Positions 33,049 through 40,373 of a stretch of 44,660 nt of DNA are shown here, one piece after another. The stretch covers positions 1 through 44,660 of the forward strand of contig NZ_BJNT01000027.1 in assembly GCF_006539825.1 (NCBI RefSeq). Direction: 5' to 3'. Every line of letters begins with the position of its first letter. Positions within the stretch are counted from its first letter, which is position 1. Made by a program: the position numbers and the translations under genes. The notes below the pieces were generated by a model that was given only the letters and a program-made list of their open reading frames with translations, was not told the origin of the DNA and searched no databases. This DNA is from Corynebacterium variabile. GTDB taxonomy: Bacteria; Actinomycetota; Actinomycetes; Mycobacteriales; Mycobacteriaceae.

Positions 33049-33612
33049 TCAGCCCCTCACCACGCTGCGCAGCCGCAGGGTGTTGATCCTCCCCAGTTCG
33101 CGCACGGTGGTCTCCCATTCGGTGACTGTGGGGTTGTCGAGGCGTCGGCGCAGAAGACGAAGTACCTCGTGACCGCCGATTCCCTGGGCGCAGACCAGGA
33201 ACAGGTGGTGGAAGCGCTCCTCGTAGCGTCGGCAGAGATCGGCGACCTCGGCGAGCACCTCGGGTGGGGACTCGAGGATGAAGGACTGCTCCTCCCGCGA
33301 GTAGATGTCCGTGGTCTGCTCGCCGAGGGTGGGGTGGGCCTGGATACTGGTCAGCACCTCGACCCGTGGCATCCGGAGCAGTTCCCGGTGGGCGACGTCC
33401 AGCAGGTGTTCGAGGCTGCGGAAGGGGGCGGCGGCCGCGATCTCCTCGCCGAGCGTCGGGTTGTACAGCAGGTCACCGATCAGGGCGGAGATCTGTTCCC
33501 GGGACATCTTGTTGAGTTCGCCGAGTGTGGTGTGGAAGGGGGTCGCCGTACGGGTGGGGGCGATGAGGGCGGAGTCGGTGGGGGCGTCGGTGATCGTCTG
33601 TGATTCGCTCAT
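33049..33612 (-). CDS. 2-oxo-4-hydroxy-4-carboxy-5-ureidoimidazoline (OHCU) decarboxylase
   Basis: The 187-residue protein fits the UraD-type family: LGELNKMSREQISALIGDLL at the start, HRELLRMPRVEVLTSIQAHPTLGEQ with the catalytic histidine-proline, YEERFHHLFLVCAQG and a terminal ELGRINTLRLRSVV. Family members convert OHCU to allantoin in urate breakdown. No uricase, hydroxyisourate hydrolase or allantoinase gene is adjacent, so it is either an orphan or part of a dispersed pathway. The start is uncertain: ATG 33612 was taken, and ATG 33636 adds eight residues. It converges on the FKBP gene across the shared terminator. Confidence 0.85.
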   Translation of the reverse strand: MSESQTITDAPTDSALIAPTRTATPFHTTLGELNKMSREQISALIGDLLYNPTLGEEIAAAAPFRSLEHLLDVAHRELLRMPRVEVLTSIQAHPTLGEQTTDIYSREEQSFILESPPEVLAEVADLCRRYEERFHHLFLVCAQGIGGHEVLRLLRRRLDNPTVTEWETTVRELGRINTLRLRSVVRG

Positions 33613-33727
33613 GACCTCAGGTAACTCCTCCATCATTTCGGAGCTGTTACGGCGCAGTGACCCCGAGGGTTAACCTGTCGTCAGCGGGGTTCACTGTCAG
33701 TGTCCGACCTCCACCCGGGTGATGCGG

Positions 33728-34915
33728 TCACGCCTGCTGAAGTGCCCGCATCCAGGTCAGTCGACGCCCGTTGTTGAGGATCGACCCGCGGTAGATCCGC
33801 GCCACGACCATGAGCACGAGCAGCGTTGCCACTGCCAGCAGCAGGAAGGACGCCGCCAGACCGAGCAGTGACAGGTTCCCCGCCGCGTACTGCATCGGTG
33901 CCACACCCATCGACATCGGCGGCACCCAGGCCAGCACCTCCATCACCGTGGAGTCCATGGCCGACCAGCCGAAGATCGGCGGGTACATCACGGCGAAGAA
34001 GAGCAGCATCACCGGCATCTGGGTGCTGCCCAGCTCCTCGGCGCGGCTCACCAGGGAACCCGCGGCGGCGTACAGGGCGCTGAAGAAGAGCATCCCCAGG
34101 ATGTACGAGACCATGAGGATCCCCAGCGTCGCCGGATCCAGATCGACATCCGCGAGCATCCCCGTCGCCGCCATGGAAGCCAGCGCCGCGCCGAGGATCA
34201 CCGCGGTGCCGACGAAGCCGACGATGAGCATCGCGACGACCTTGCCGATCAGCAGGTCCAGGGGGCGGATGGTTGCCAGGATGATCTCCACCACCCGCGA
34301 CGACTTCTCCTCGGTGACACGGCCCCCGACATTCGCCGCGAAGGTCATGATGAACGTGAGAATCACCATCGTGCCCAGCATCGTCGTCACCACTGCCGGC
34401 TGCGTGTCGTCGGTGGCCTCGTCGGAGACGTCGACGGTCTCCACCGTGGCGTCCGGGAGCGCGGCGGCGAACTCGCCCGGGTCCACGCCCACGGCGTCCA
34501 GGGCGTCATTCTGGGCGATGGCGGACGCGGCGACCTGGGACGCGGCCACCAGTGCGTCATCCGGGGTGCCGTCGGCGATGAGGGTGAAAACGTCATTGTC
34601 GCGAACCAGAGCGGCGTCCTTCCCGTCGTCCTTGATCGCGTCCACCGCTGCGTCGCGCGAATCGACCGAGGTCACGTCGATCCCTTCGCCGACAACTGCC
34701 GTGACCGCGGTCTCGTCGACTCCGGCGACGGCGAGAGAGGGATTGTCCTCGACACGGCTGTTGAGCCAGCTGATCAGGAACACGCCGCCGACGACCACGA
34801 CGAGCACGATTGCCGCAGTGATGATCAGCCCTTTGCTCCGCATCGCGACCTGGATCTCGCGTCCGGTGACAGTCCGGATCGCATCGGCACGGGAGTACTT
34901 CTGTGTCGTAGTCAT
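33728..34915 (-). CDS. ABC-2 type permease (NatB-like)
   Basis: The 395-residue protein has one transmembrane helix near residues 30-52 (LIITAAIVLVVVVGGVFLIS), an extracytoplasmic domain of about 125 residues, then five helices beginning MLGTMVILTFIMTFAANVGG. TEEKSSRVVEIILATIRPLDLL is the conserved cytoplasmic coupling helix of NatB/YhaP-like exporters. It forms the membrane part of an exporter with the ATPase encoded just upstream, whose stop overlaps this ATG by 4 nt (ATGA). NatAB-type exporters expel sodium or toxic compounds; the substrate here is unknown. Confidence 0.9.
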   Translation of the reverse strand: MTTTQKYSRADAIRTVTGREIQVAMRSKGLIITAAIVLVVVVGGVFLISWLNSRVEDNPSLAVAGVDETAVTAVVGEGIDVTSVDSRDAAVDAIKDDGKDAALVRDNDVFTLIADGTPDDALVAASQVAASAIAQNDALDAVGVDPGEFAAALPDATVETVDVSDEATDDTQPAVVTTMLGTMVILTFIMTFAANVGGRVTEEKSSRVVEIILATIRPLDLLIGKVVAMLIVGFVGTAVILGAALASMAATGMLADVDLDPATLGILMVSYILGMLFFSALYAAAGSLVSRAEELGSTQMPVMLLFFAVMYPPIFGWSAMDSTVMEVLAWVPPMSMGVAPMQYAAGNLSLLGLAASFLLLAVATLLVLMVVARIYRGSILNNGRRLTWMRALQQA

Positions 34916-35802
34916 GAGGTCACGACCTCCTTGAAGAGTTCGTTGAGATCGGGGACGCGGCGGGTGAAGCCGTGTACCGGGCCCGCGGATATCGCCGCGG
35001 AGAGGATGGTCTGGTCGTCGATGCCGCCGGCGTCGAGGATCACGGCGTCCTCGGTCGTGTCGGTGACGGTCGTGCCGGCGGGATACCAGTCGCGGGCGGT
35101 GGTGCGGACCTCGTAGAGGACCGGGCCGCGGGTGCGCAGCTCGTCGACGGTGCCTTCGGCGCGCATCTCGCCGTGGGTGATGATGCCGACACGGTGGCAG
35201 AGCCGTTGCACCAGGTCGAGCTGGTGGGAGGAGAAGAGGACGGGGACGCCCTCGGACGCCTTCTGCAGGAGCATCTCACTCATGACGTTGACGGCGACGG
35301 GGTCGAGGCCGCTGAACGGCTCATCGAGGATGAGGATCGCAGGGTCGTGGACGAGGGATGCGGCGAGCTGGACGCGCTGCTGGTTGCCCAGCGAGAGCTC
35401 CTCGAGCTTGGAGTCGGCACGGTCGGCCAGTCCGAGCTGGTCGAGCAGGTCCGCGGTGGTCTGCTGGGCCTTCTGCTTGGTGAGGCCGTGGATCTTTCCG
35501 AAGAAGACGAGTTGGTCGGCGATGCGTTCCTTGTCGTAGAGTCCGCGTTCCTCCGGCATGTAGCCGATGGTTCGGCGGATGTCGTCGTTGATTCTCTCGC
35601 CGTCGACGCGGGCCTCGCCGGCGTCCGCGGAGAGGACGCCGAGGGTGATGCGCATTGCGGTGGACTTCCCCGCGCCGTTGGAGCCGACGAAGCCGTAGAC
35701 CTCGCCGGGGTTGACGGTGAGGGACAGATCGGTCAGGGCGCGGACGGTGGCGTCGCCGGTGCCGAAGGTTTTGGTGAGACGGTCAAGTTCTAGGGTGGAC
35801 AT
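34912..35802 (-). CDS. ABC transporter ATP-binding protein (NatA-like)
   Basis: The 296-residue ATPase shows Walker A GSNGAGKSTAMR near residue 40, the Q-loop region YMPEERGLY, signature LSLGNQQRVQLAASL and Walker B ILILDEPFSGLDP. The C-terminal 80 residues form the accessory domain common in drug and sodium exporters. ATG 35802 has GAGGAG upstream. It is the fourth gene of an operon that starts with an XRE-type regulator; 31 nt separate it from the preceding membrane-protein gene. Confidence 0.93.
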   Translation of the reverse strand: MSTLELDRLTKTFGTGDATVRALTDLSLTVNPGEVYGFVGSNGAGKSTAMRITLGVLSADAGEARVDGERINDDIRRTIGYMPEERGLYDKERIADQLVFFGKIHGLTKQKAQQTTADLLDQLGLADRADSKLEELSLGNQQRVQLAASLVHDPAILILDEPFSGLDPVAVNVMSEMLLQKASEGVPVLFSSHQLDLVQRLCHRVGIITHGEMRAEGTVDELRTRGPVLYEVRTTARDWYPAGTTVTDTTEDAVILDAGGIDDQTILSAAISAGPVHGFTRRVPDLNELFKEVVTS

Positions 35803-35833
35803 GGTCGCTCCTCAGTGTCGGTACTACCGATTA

Positions 35834-36397
35834 TTACTGTTTTCGGGGAAAACTTCCGGGGGGGACCGGACCGAACGTTGTGGCGTAGGCGATAGTCGGC
35901 ATGGCGCTGAGTGCAAGCAGTCCGATGAGGCTGAAAAGACCTCCGGTGTAGATCCAGTTGCTCAGGTCGTCGGGGCCCGAGGTGCCCAGGATGATCATGT
36001 AGGCGGAGACGGCGATCGCCAGCAGGACGAGCCAGCCGTAGGCGATGGCCTGCCAGTTCCGGATGGTCTCCTGTTCGTACTCGTCGAGTTCTTCGTCAGG
36101 GGCGACGTCCCGGGTGTTGATCACGGTGCGCAGCATCGTCCATGCGACGAGCATGACGACGGTGAATGCGAGCCAGGCGAACAGGGCGGGACGCCAGAAG
36201 ACCTGGACGACGCCGATGATCAGCCCGAAGGCCAGGGAGCCGAGGTAGATCCTGATGAGCAGTCGGGTTCGCGCTTCGGTACGCCAGTTGGGCAGGGACG
36301 CGGCGACGGCGGCACTGCGTCGGCGCCATCGGTCGGCACGGGCGGCCAGGTGACGTTCGGCGGCGTTGAGGCCGGTGAGCGGATTCATGGTGTTCAT
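35834..36397 (-). CDS. Four-helix membrane protein with DELDEYE motif (second copy)
   Basis: The 187-residue protein has a basic amphipathic N-terminus and four predicted transmembrane helices in two pairs (IYLGSLAFGLIIGVVQVFW and following; YGWLVLLAIAVSAYMIIL and following). Between the pairs lies the cytoplasmic motif APDEELDEYEQETI. The neighbouring gene at 36394-36987 has the same layout and motif, so the two are distant paralogs. No known function; they may modulate or assist the ABC exporter or sense the membrane for the XRE regulator, which is inference. ATG 36397 overlaps the preceding stop (ATGA) and follows AGAGG. Confidence 0.8.
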   Translation of the reverse strand: MNTMNPLTGLNAAERHLAARADRWRRRSAAVAASLPNWRTEARTRLLIRIYLGSLAFGLIIGVVQVFWRPALFAWLAFTVVMLVAWTMLRTVINTRDVAPDEELDEYEQETIRNWQAIAYGWLVLLAIAVSAYMIILGTSGPDDLSNWIYTGGLFSLIGLLALSAMPTIAYATTFGPVPPGSFPRKQ

Positions 36398-36987
36398 GAC
36401 GGGTCCTCTCGGGTGGTGGTGGATGCGGTGGTGTTCAAGGCGTCCGCGTCCTCGATCTCTTCTGCCTCCCCGGAGATGAGGGGGTCGCGGTTCATGCCGC
36501 CGGCGATGGATCGGAGGATGACCAGGGGGACGAAGATCAAGAAGGCTGCCGTGGCGTAGAGGCATGCGTAGAGCGAGTCGATGAGGGTATCGAAACTCTC
36601 CGGGCCTTGTCTCCGGAACAGGGTGAGTAGGGAGAATGTCATCCACACGATCATGAGCAGGCCCTGGGCCCACAGCAACGCGGTGCGCTGAGCTTTGTAA
36701 CGGCGCAGAAGCTCGTACTCGTCGAGTTCGTCATCCGGGCGGTTGTCCTGGCTGCGGATGGACCGGCGCAGTGCGACCTGGGCGACGACGGAGATCATGG
36801 TTCCGAGGAACCATGCGACCAATCCGGTGTCCTCCTGGATAAAGCGCAGCGGAACTCCGAGGAGAATGACGGCGATGCCGAAGTCTGCGCCGAGGACCAG
36901 TCGTTGCCGGGTGCGGACAATGGGCGGGACGGGGCGTTTGGTCGGACGGCTTGATTGGCCGTTGGTGGTCCCCGTGGGAGAGGTCAC
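36394..36987 (-). CDS. Four-helix membrane protein with DELDEYE motif (first copy)
   Basis: The 197-residue protein has a proline-rich cytoplasmic start, helices near residues 28-75, the motif NRPDDELDEYELLRRYKAQR, then two more helices (LLWAQGLLMIVWMTFSLL; FLIFVPLVILRS) and an acidic tail. It is a distant paralog of the next gene. GTG 36987 has AGGAAAGGAG upstream and overlaps the stop of the regulator gene by 4 nt (GTGA), so synthesis is coupled to the regulator. Unknown function. Confidence 0.8.
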   Translation of the reverse strand: MTSPTGTTNGQSSRPTKRPVPPIVRTRQRLVLGADFGIAVILLGVPLRFIQEDTGLVAWFLGTMISVVAQVALRRSIRSQDNRPDDELDEYELLRRYKAQRTALLWAQGLLMIVWMTFSLLTLFRRQGPESFDTLIDSLYACLYATAAFLIFVPLVILRSIAGGMNRDPLISGEAEEIEDADALNTTASTTTREDPS

Positions 36988-37298
36988 GGGGACTCCTTTC
37001 CTGGGGTTGGAGGGGTGTCTGCGGGCGGGGTGTCGTCGGCGGTATCGGCAGACCGGTAGATCTCGGTGGACATCGGACCGAACGGGGTGCGGCTGAACAC
37101 GGCCTCGACCGGGAGGCTGAAGATCTCGCAGATGCGGAAGGCGAGGTCGAGGCTGGGGGAGTGGTCCCCGCGTTCCAGCGCACCGACGGTCTGGGGATTG
37201 ACGCCGATCAGCTCGGCGAGTTGTGCACGGGACATGTCCCGTTCCGCGCGCAGCACCCGGACCCGGTTGTGGATCACGGCCTTCTTCTTTGGGGACAT
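36984..37298 (-). CDS. XRE/Cro-family transcriptional regulator
   Basis: The 104-residue protein is a compact helix-turn-helix repressor: IHNRVRVLRAERDMSRAQLA, then ELIGVNPQTVGALERGDHSP as the recognition region (residues about 28-47), and DLAFRICEIFSLPVEAVFSR. A disordered tail of 30 residues follows. Such small XRE proteins often control neighbouring membrane-protein genes. The start at 37298 is close to a TATACAAT-type -10 and lies next to a 28-nt inverted repeat (37303-37330), so it probably represses its own operon of five genes. Confidence 0.9.
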   Translation of the reverse strand: MSPKKKAVIHNRVRVLRAERDMSRAQLAELIGVNPQTVGALERGDHSPSLDLAFRICEIFSLPVEAVFSRTPFGPMSTEIYRSADTADDTPPADTPPTPGKESP

Positions 37299-37302
37299 GA
37301 CT

Positions 37303-37330
37303 CAAAGTATTGTATAAACCCAACACTTTG
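37303..37330 (-). promoter_or_regulatory. Operator/promoter of the XRE-membrane-ABC operon
   Basis: CAAAGTATTG (37303-37312) and CAACACTTTG (37321-37330) are inverted copies with one mismatch, separated by 8 nt. The minus-strand -10 TACAAT (within TATACAATACTTTG) falls inside the site, 10 nt from the ATG. Binding here would block RNA polymerase, which suits autorepression. Confidence 0.65.
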
Positions 37331-37383
37331 TCAATGGTTCGCATCATCCTGGCGTCCTTCCCGTCTTCCTCCCGTCCACCACG

Positions 37384-37446
37384 GAGGTTGCGTCACCGGA
37401 TGAGCGGAACTGTGGCAGCGAAACAGGGAAACGGTGATGCAAACTC
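37384..37446 (+). repeat. 63-nt direct repeat with inverted ends, left copy
   Basis: This copy starts GAGGTTGCGTCACCG and ends CGGTGATGCAAACTC; the two ends are inverted copies matching at 13 of 15 positions. The same-length copy at 38515-38577 matches at 52 of 63 positions. Together they bracket a broken DUF559 gene. The internal CTGTGGCAGCG is fully conserved. Confidence 0.9.
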
Positions 37447-37529
37447 TGCGGGGGCAATCGCGGGGCCACGAATCCCGCTAGACTGACGACGCGCCGCGGG
37501 GGTCTCGGGCAGGGGACCGGGGAGGGACC

Positions 37530-38498
37530 ATGAAGCAGGAGCATGACGGGAATCCGCCGCCGGAAAAGAAGTTGTGGCGGACCAGGGCATTGCTGGCGTC
37601 CGGAATGACCAGGGCCGGGATCGACAAGGCGGTTGCGGAGGGGACCATGTTCAGGCTGTGTCACGGCGTGTAATCGGACCGCGAGCCGACAGACGGTGAA
37701 CGCCTCGGTGCATTCGTCGCGGCGCGTCCCGAGTTCGCCTACACCGGCGAGACCGCCGCCTTCCTCTACGGGCTGACAGACCTGTCCTGGCCGGCCACTG
37801 CCAGAGTGCCGAGGAAGAACAGTCACGACGGTGGACGCCGACTCAGCCTCACAACAGGGAGCGTCCGCCGCTCGAGAATGATACGGGGAGTTCCGGCGAC
37901 GTCCCCGCTGGAGACTGCGGTCGATCTCTCGCTTCCGGACGCCACCCTGCGGTCATTCCTGCAGGAGCAGTACCGCGGTGCCAGGGGGAATGACGCACTG
38001 GCCGAGGATCTCGCAGCACTTCCTCCCCAGCGCAGGGCGCGGGCGGCGGAGCTTCTCGACGGGCTGATCACCGGTACGGCGAGCAACCTCGAGCTGAGGG
38101 CGGTGACGGCCATCATCGGCGCGCTCGACGGCATTGATGTGGAGGTGATCGTCAACGGAATGGTCCAGGGCTACCGCTTCGACATCGTCATCCCGGAGGC
38201 AGGCGTCCTCATTGAAATCGACAGTTACGCCTACCACGGCGAGGGCGGGGAATTCACGACGGAGGACAGTCACCTGAAGGGCCGGTGGAAGAGAAACGCT
38301 GCGGCGCGTTTCGGCTGGACTCTGCTCTCCTACACCGACCGGTGCATCGATTTCACACTGACGTACACGCTGGCTGAGATCGTGGACACCGTCCGCTACA
38401 ACCTGGCGTACCCGCGCACGCGCAGGAAGCGGACGGATGAGGACCGGATCCGGACTGATTCGCCGGTGCAGACCTGGAACCCGCTGCTGCTGCGGTGA
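37530..38498 (+). pseudogene. DUF559/Vsr-like endonuclease gene with N-terminal AbiEi-type domain, interrupted by TAA
   Basis: ATG 37530, with GGAGGG upstream, opens a frame that runs to 38498 with one interruption, TAA at 37671-37673 (codon 48). The interruption falls in RLCHGV-stop, where relatives of this domain normally read a tyrosine (GVY), so a TAC/TAT to TAA change is likely. The N-terminal part resembles the AbiEi-type winged helix found with DUF559. The C-terminal part has the PD-(D/E)XK-like nuclease features: VLIEIDSYAYHGEGGE, a following DSHLKGRWKRNAAARFGW and LLSYTDRCID. A GTG at 37806 could still yield the nuclease half. TAGACT near 37480 could be its -10. Uncertain whether wholly inactive. 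Confidence 0.8.
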
Positions 38499-38514
38499 GA
38501 CGGCCGACCTCGGC

Positions 38515-38577
38515 GAGGTTGCGTCACCGTATGGGCGGATCTGTGGCAGCGGGTCCGAGAATCAGTGACGCAAACTC
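38515..38577 (+). repeat. 63-nt direct repeat with inverted ends, right copy
   Basis: It starts 17 nt after the nuclease-gene stop with GAGGTTGCGTCACCG and ends CAGTGACGCAAACTC, whose reverse complement matches the start at 13 of 15 positions. It aligns without gaps to 37384-37446 (11 differences, eight of them in positions 38-55). Confidence 0.9.
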
Positions 38578-38678
38578 GGCGCGGGGGACGAAGTGAGGAT
38601 GCGGGTCGGCGCGCAGCAGACCCTTCGCGGTGAGCCGATCGCTGCATGTGCCGGGGGGAGGACGCGTATAACGGGGAC

Positions 38679-39578
38679 ATGACTGAATCGACCACACAGA
38701 ACACCTCGACCGGCAACACCCCGACCGACACGGTCACCCTCAACGACGGGCACACCATCCCGCAGCTCGGCCTCGGCGTGTGGGAACTCACCCCCGAGGA
38801 GGCCTACACCTCCACGCGCGCCGCCATCGCCGCCGGCATCCGCCACATCGACACCGCCGCTGGCTACGGCAACGAGGCCAATGTCGGCCGCGCCATCGCC
38901 GACGCGATCGAGGCCGGCGAAGTCACCCGCGACGACCTCTTCATCACCACCAAGCTGTGGAACGCCGACCAGGGCTTCGACGAGGCGAAGGCCGCGCTCG
39001 GCGTCTCCCTGTCCAATCTCGGTCTCGACCACGTCGACCTCTACCTCATCCACTGGCCCGTCCAGCCCTGGGGTCGCTACGTCGACACCTGGAAGGCCCT
39101 CGTCGCCGAGCGCAAGGCGGGCAAGGCCACGTCCATCGGCGTCTCCAACTTCTACCCGGAGGTCCTCGACGAGATCATCGCCGCGACCGGCGTCGTCCCG
39201 GCGGTCAACCAGATCGAGGTCCACCCCGGCTTCTCCCAGCAGGAGCAGCGCGAGGACAACGACACCCGCGGCATCAGGACAGAAGCATGGTCGCCGCTGG
39301 GTCGTGGCGTCCTCGATCATCCGGTCATCACCGGCATCGCGGAGGTGCACGGCGTCACCCCGGCGCAGGTGATCATCCGCTGGCACCTGGACCAGGGAGT
39401 CATCGTGTTCCCCCGGTCGAAGCGTCCGGAACGGGTGGCGGAGAACGCCGCGGTCGGCGGCTTCACGCTCACCGCAGAGGAGATCGCGGCGATCACCGCG
39501 ATCGACGGGGACGCCGACTACGCCGGACGTGTCGGCGGTGATCCCCGCACCGCGGTCTTCGGCACTCCGCTGGCCTGA
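38679..39578 (+). CDS. Aldo/keto reductase
   Basis: The 299-residue protein has the complete AKR catalytic set: aspartate in HIDTAAGYGNE, tyrosine in the same motif, lysine in FITTKLWN and histidine in YLIHWPVQPWG. NADPH-binding motifs follow: GVSNFYPEVLDEI, NQIEVHPGFSQ and VFPRSKRPERVAENAAV. It belongs to the AKR5-like, 2,5-diketo-D-gluconate reductase group; physiological substrates are probably reactive carbonyls. ATG 38679 is 6 nt after TATAAC, so a leaderless start is likely. The first 18 residues are a threonine-rich tail outside the barrel. Confidence 0.94.
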   Translation: MTESTTQNTSTGNTPTDTVTLNDGHTIPQLGLGVWELTPEEAYTSTRAAIAAGIRHIDTAAGYGNEANVGRAIADAIEAGEVTRDDLFITTKLWNADQGFDEAKAALGVSLSNLGLDHVDLYLIHWPVQPWGRYVDTWKALVAERKAGKATSIGVSNFYPEVLDEIIAATGVVPAVNQIEVHPGFSQQEQREDNDTRGIRTEAWSPLGRGVLDHPVITGIAEVHGVTPAQVIIRWHLDQGVIVFPRSKRPERVAENAAVGGFTLTAEEIAAITAIDGDADYAGRVGGDPRTAVFGTPLA

Positions 39579-39639
39579 CCCCGGCCTGAGGCTGACCCGG
39601 TCCGGACGCCGACCACGAAAATGGGGGACAATGGGCGGC

Positions 39640-40371
39640 ATGACAGAGAACGCGGTGTCGCTGGAGATCGACGGGCGGGTGGCGGTGGTCACCCTGACCC
39701 GACCGGACCGCAGAAATGCGCTGGACGCCGAGGTGTGCACGCAGCTCACCGCAGCACTGGAGGACGCCACCTCCCGCGGCGGCATCCGCGCCATCCTGCT
39801 GCGTGGTGAAGGCCCGGCTTTCTGTGCCGGGGCGAACCTCAAAGGCGGGGTCTACGCCGACAACTTCTTCGCCGCGTTGGAGAAGATGCTGACCACGGTC
39901 ACCGATGTTCCGGTGCCGGTCATCGCGGATATCCAGGGCCCCGCGGTCGGCGCGGGCTGCCAGCTCGCCCTGGCCTGTGACCTGCGTGTCATGGGGGAGG
40001 GCGCCGTCACCTGGGTCCCCGCCGTGCAGCACGGCTTCGCCCTGGATCCGTGGACCGTGAACCGCGCCGTGGAGTTGCTCGGCGGCACCCATGCCCGCAA
40101 TATGCTCGTCGCCGGGGCGAAGGTCGACCGGGATGCCGCACTGACCTGTGGCTTCGCCATTCAGCCGGGCACCTCAGAGGAGGCCCTGGCCTTCGCGCAC
40201 CGTGTCAGTGAACACGCCCCGCTGTCGACCGCCTGGTTCAAGAAGGCGCTCAATCATCCCGAGGCCCCGGAGCTCGCGGATGAGGCCAGGGCCTGCTGGG
40301 CCAGCCGCGATGTCCAGGAGGCGCGCACCGCCCGGGCGGACCGCCGGGCCCCGGTCTTCGAGGGGCGGTAG
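39640..40371 (+). CDS. echA6: EchA6-like crotonase-fold protein lacking both catalytic glutamates
   Basis: The 243-residue protein has the crotonase opening TLTRPDRRNALDAEV, the CoA-binding AFCAGANLKGG and the oxyanion-hole GPAVGAGCQLALACDLRV. In active hydratases the last motif and the following one carry glutamates (GCEL and PEI); here they read GCQL and PAV, so hydratase activity is not expected. Length and the HGFALDPWTVNRAVELLGG segment match M. tuberculosis EchA6, a non-catalytic acyl-CoA-binding protein linked to mycolic acid precursors. ATG 39640 is 7 nt after GACAAT (leaderless). The P-type ATPase gene starts 2 nt after its stop. Confidence 0.85.
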   Translation: MTENAVSLEIDGRVAVVTLTRPDRRNALDAEVCTQLTAALEDATSRGGIRAILLRGEGPAFCAGANLKGGVYADNFFAALEKMLTTVTDVPVPVIADIQGPAVGAGCQLALACDLRVMGEGAVTWVPAVQHGFALDPWTVNRAVELLGGTHARNMLVAGAKVDRDAALTCGFAIQPGTSEEALAFAHRVSEHAPLSTAWFKKALNHPEAPELADEARACWASRDVQEARTARADRRAPVFEGR

Positions 40372-40373
40372 GG

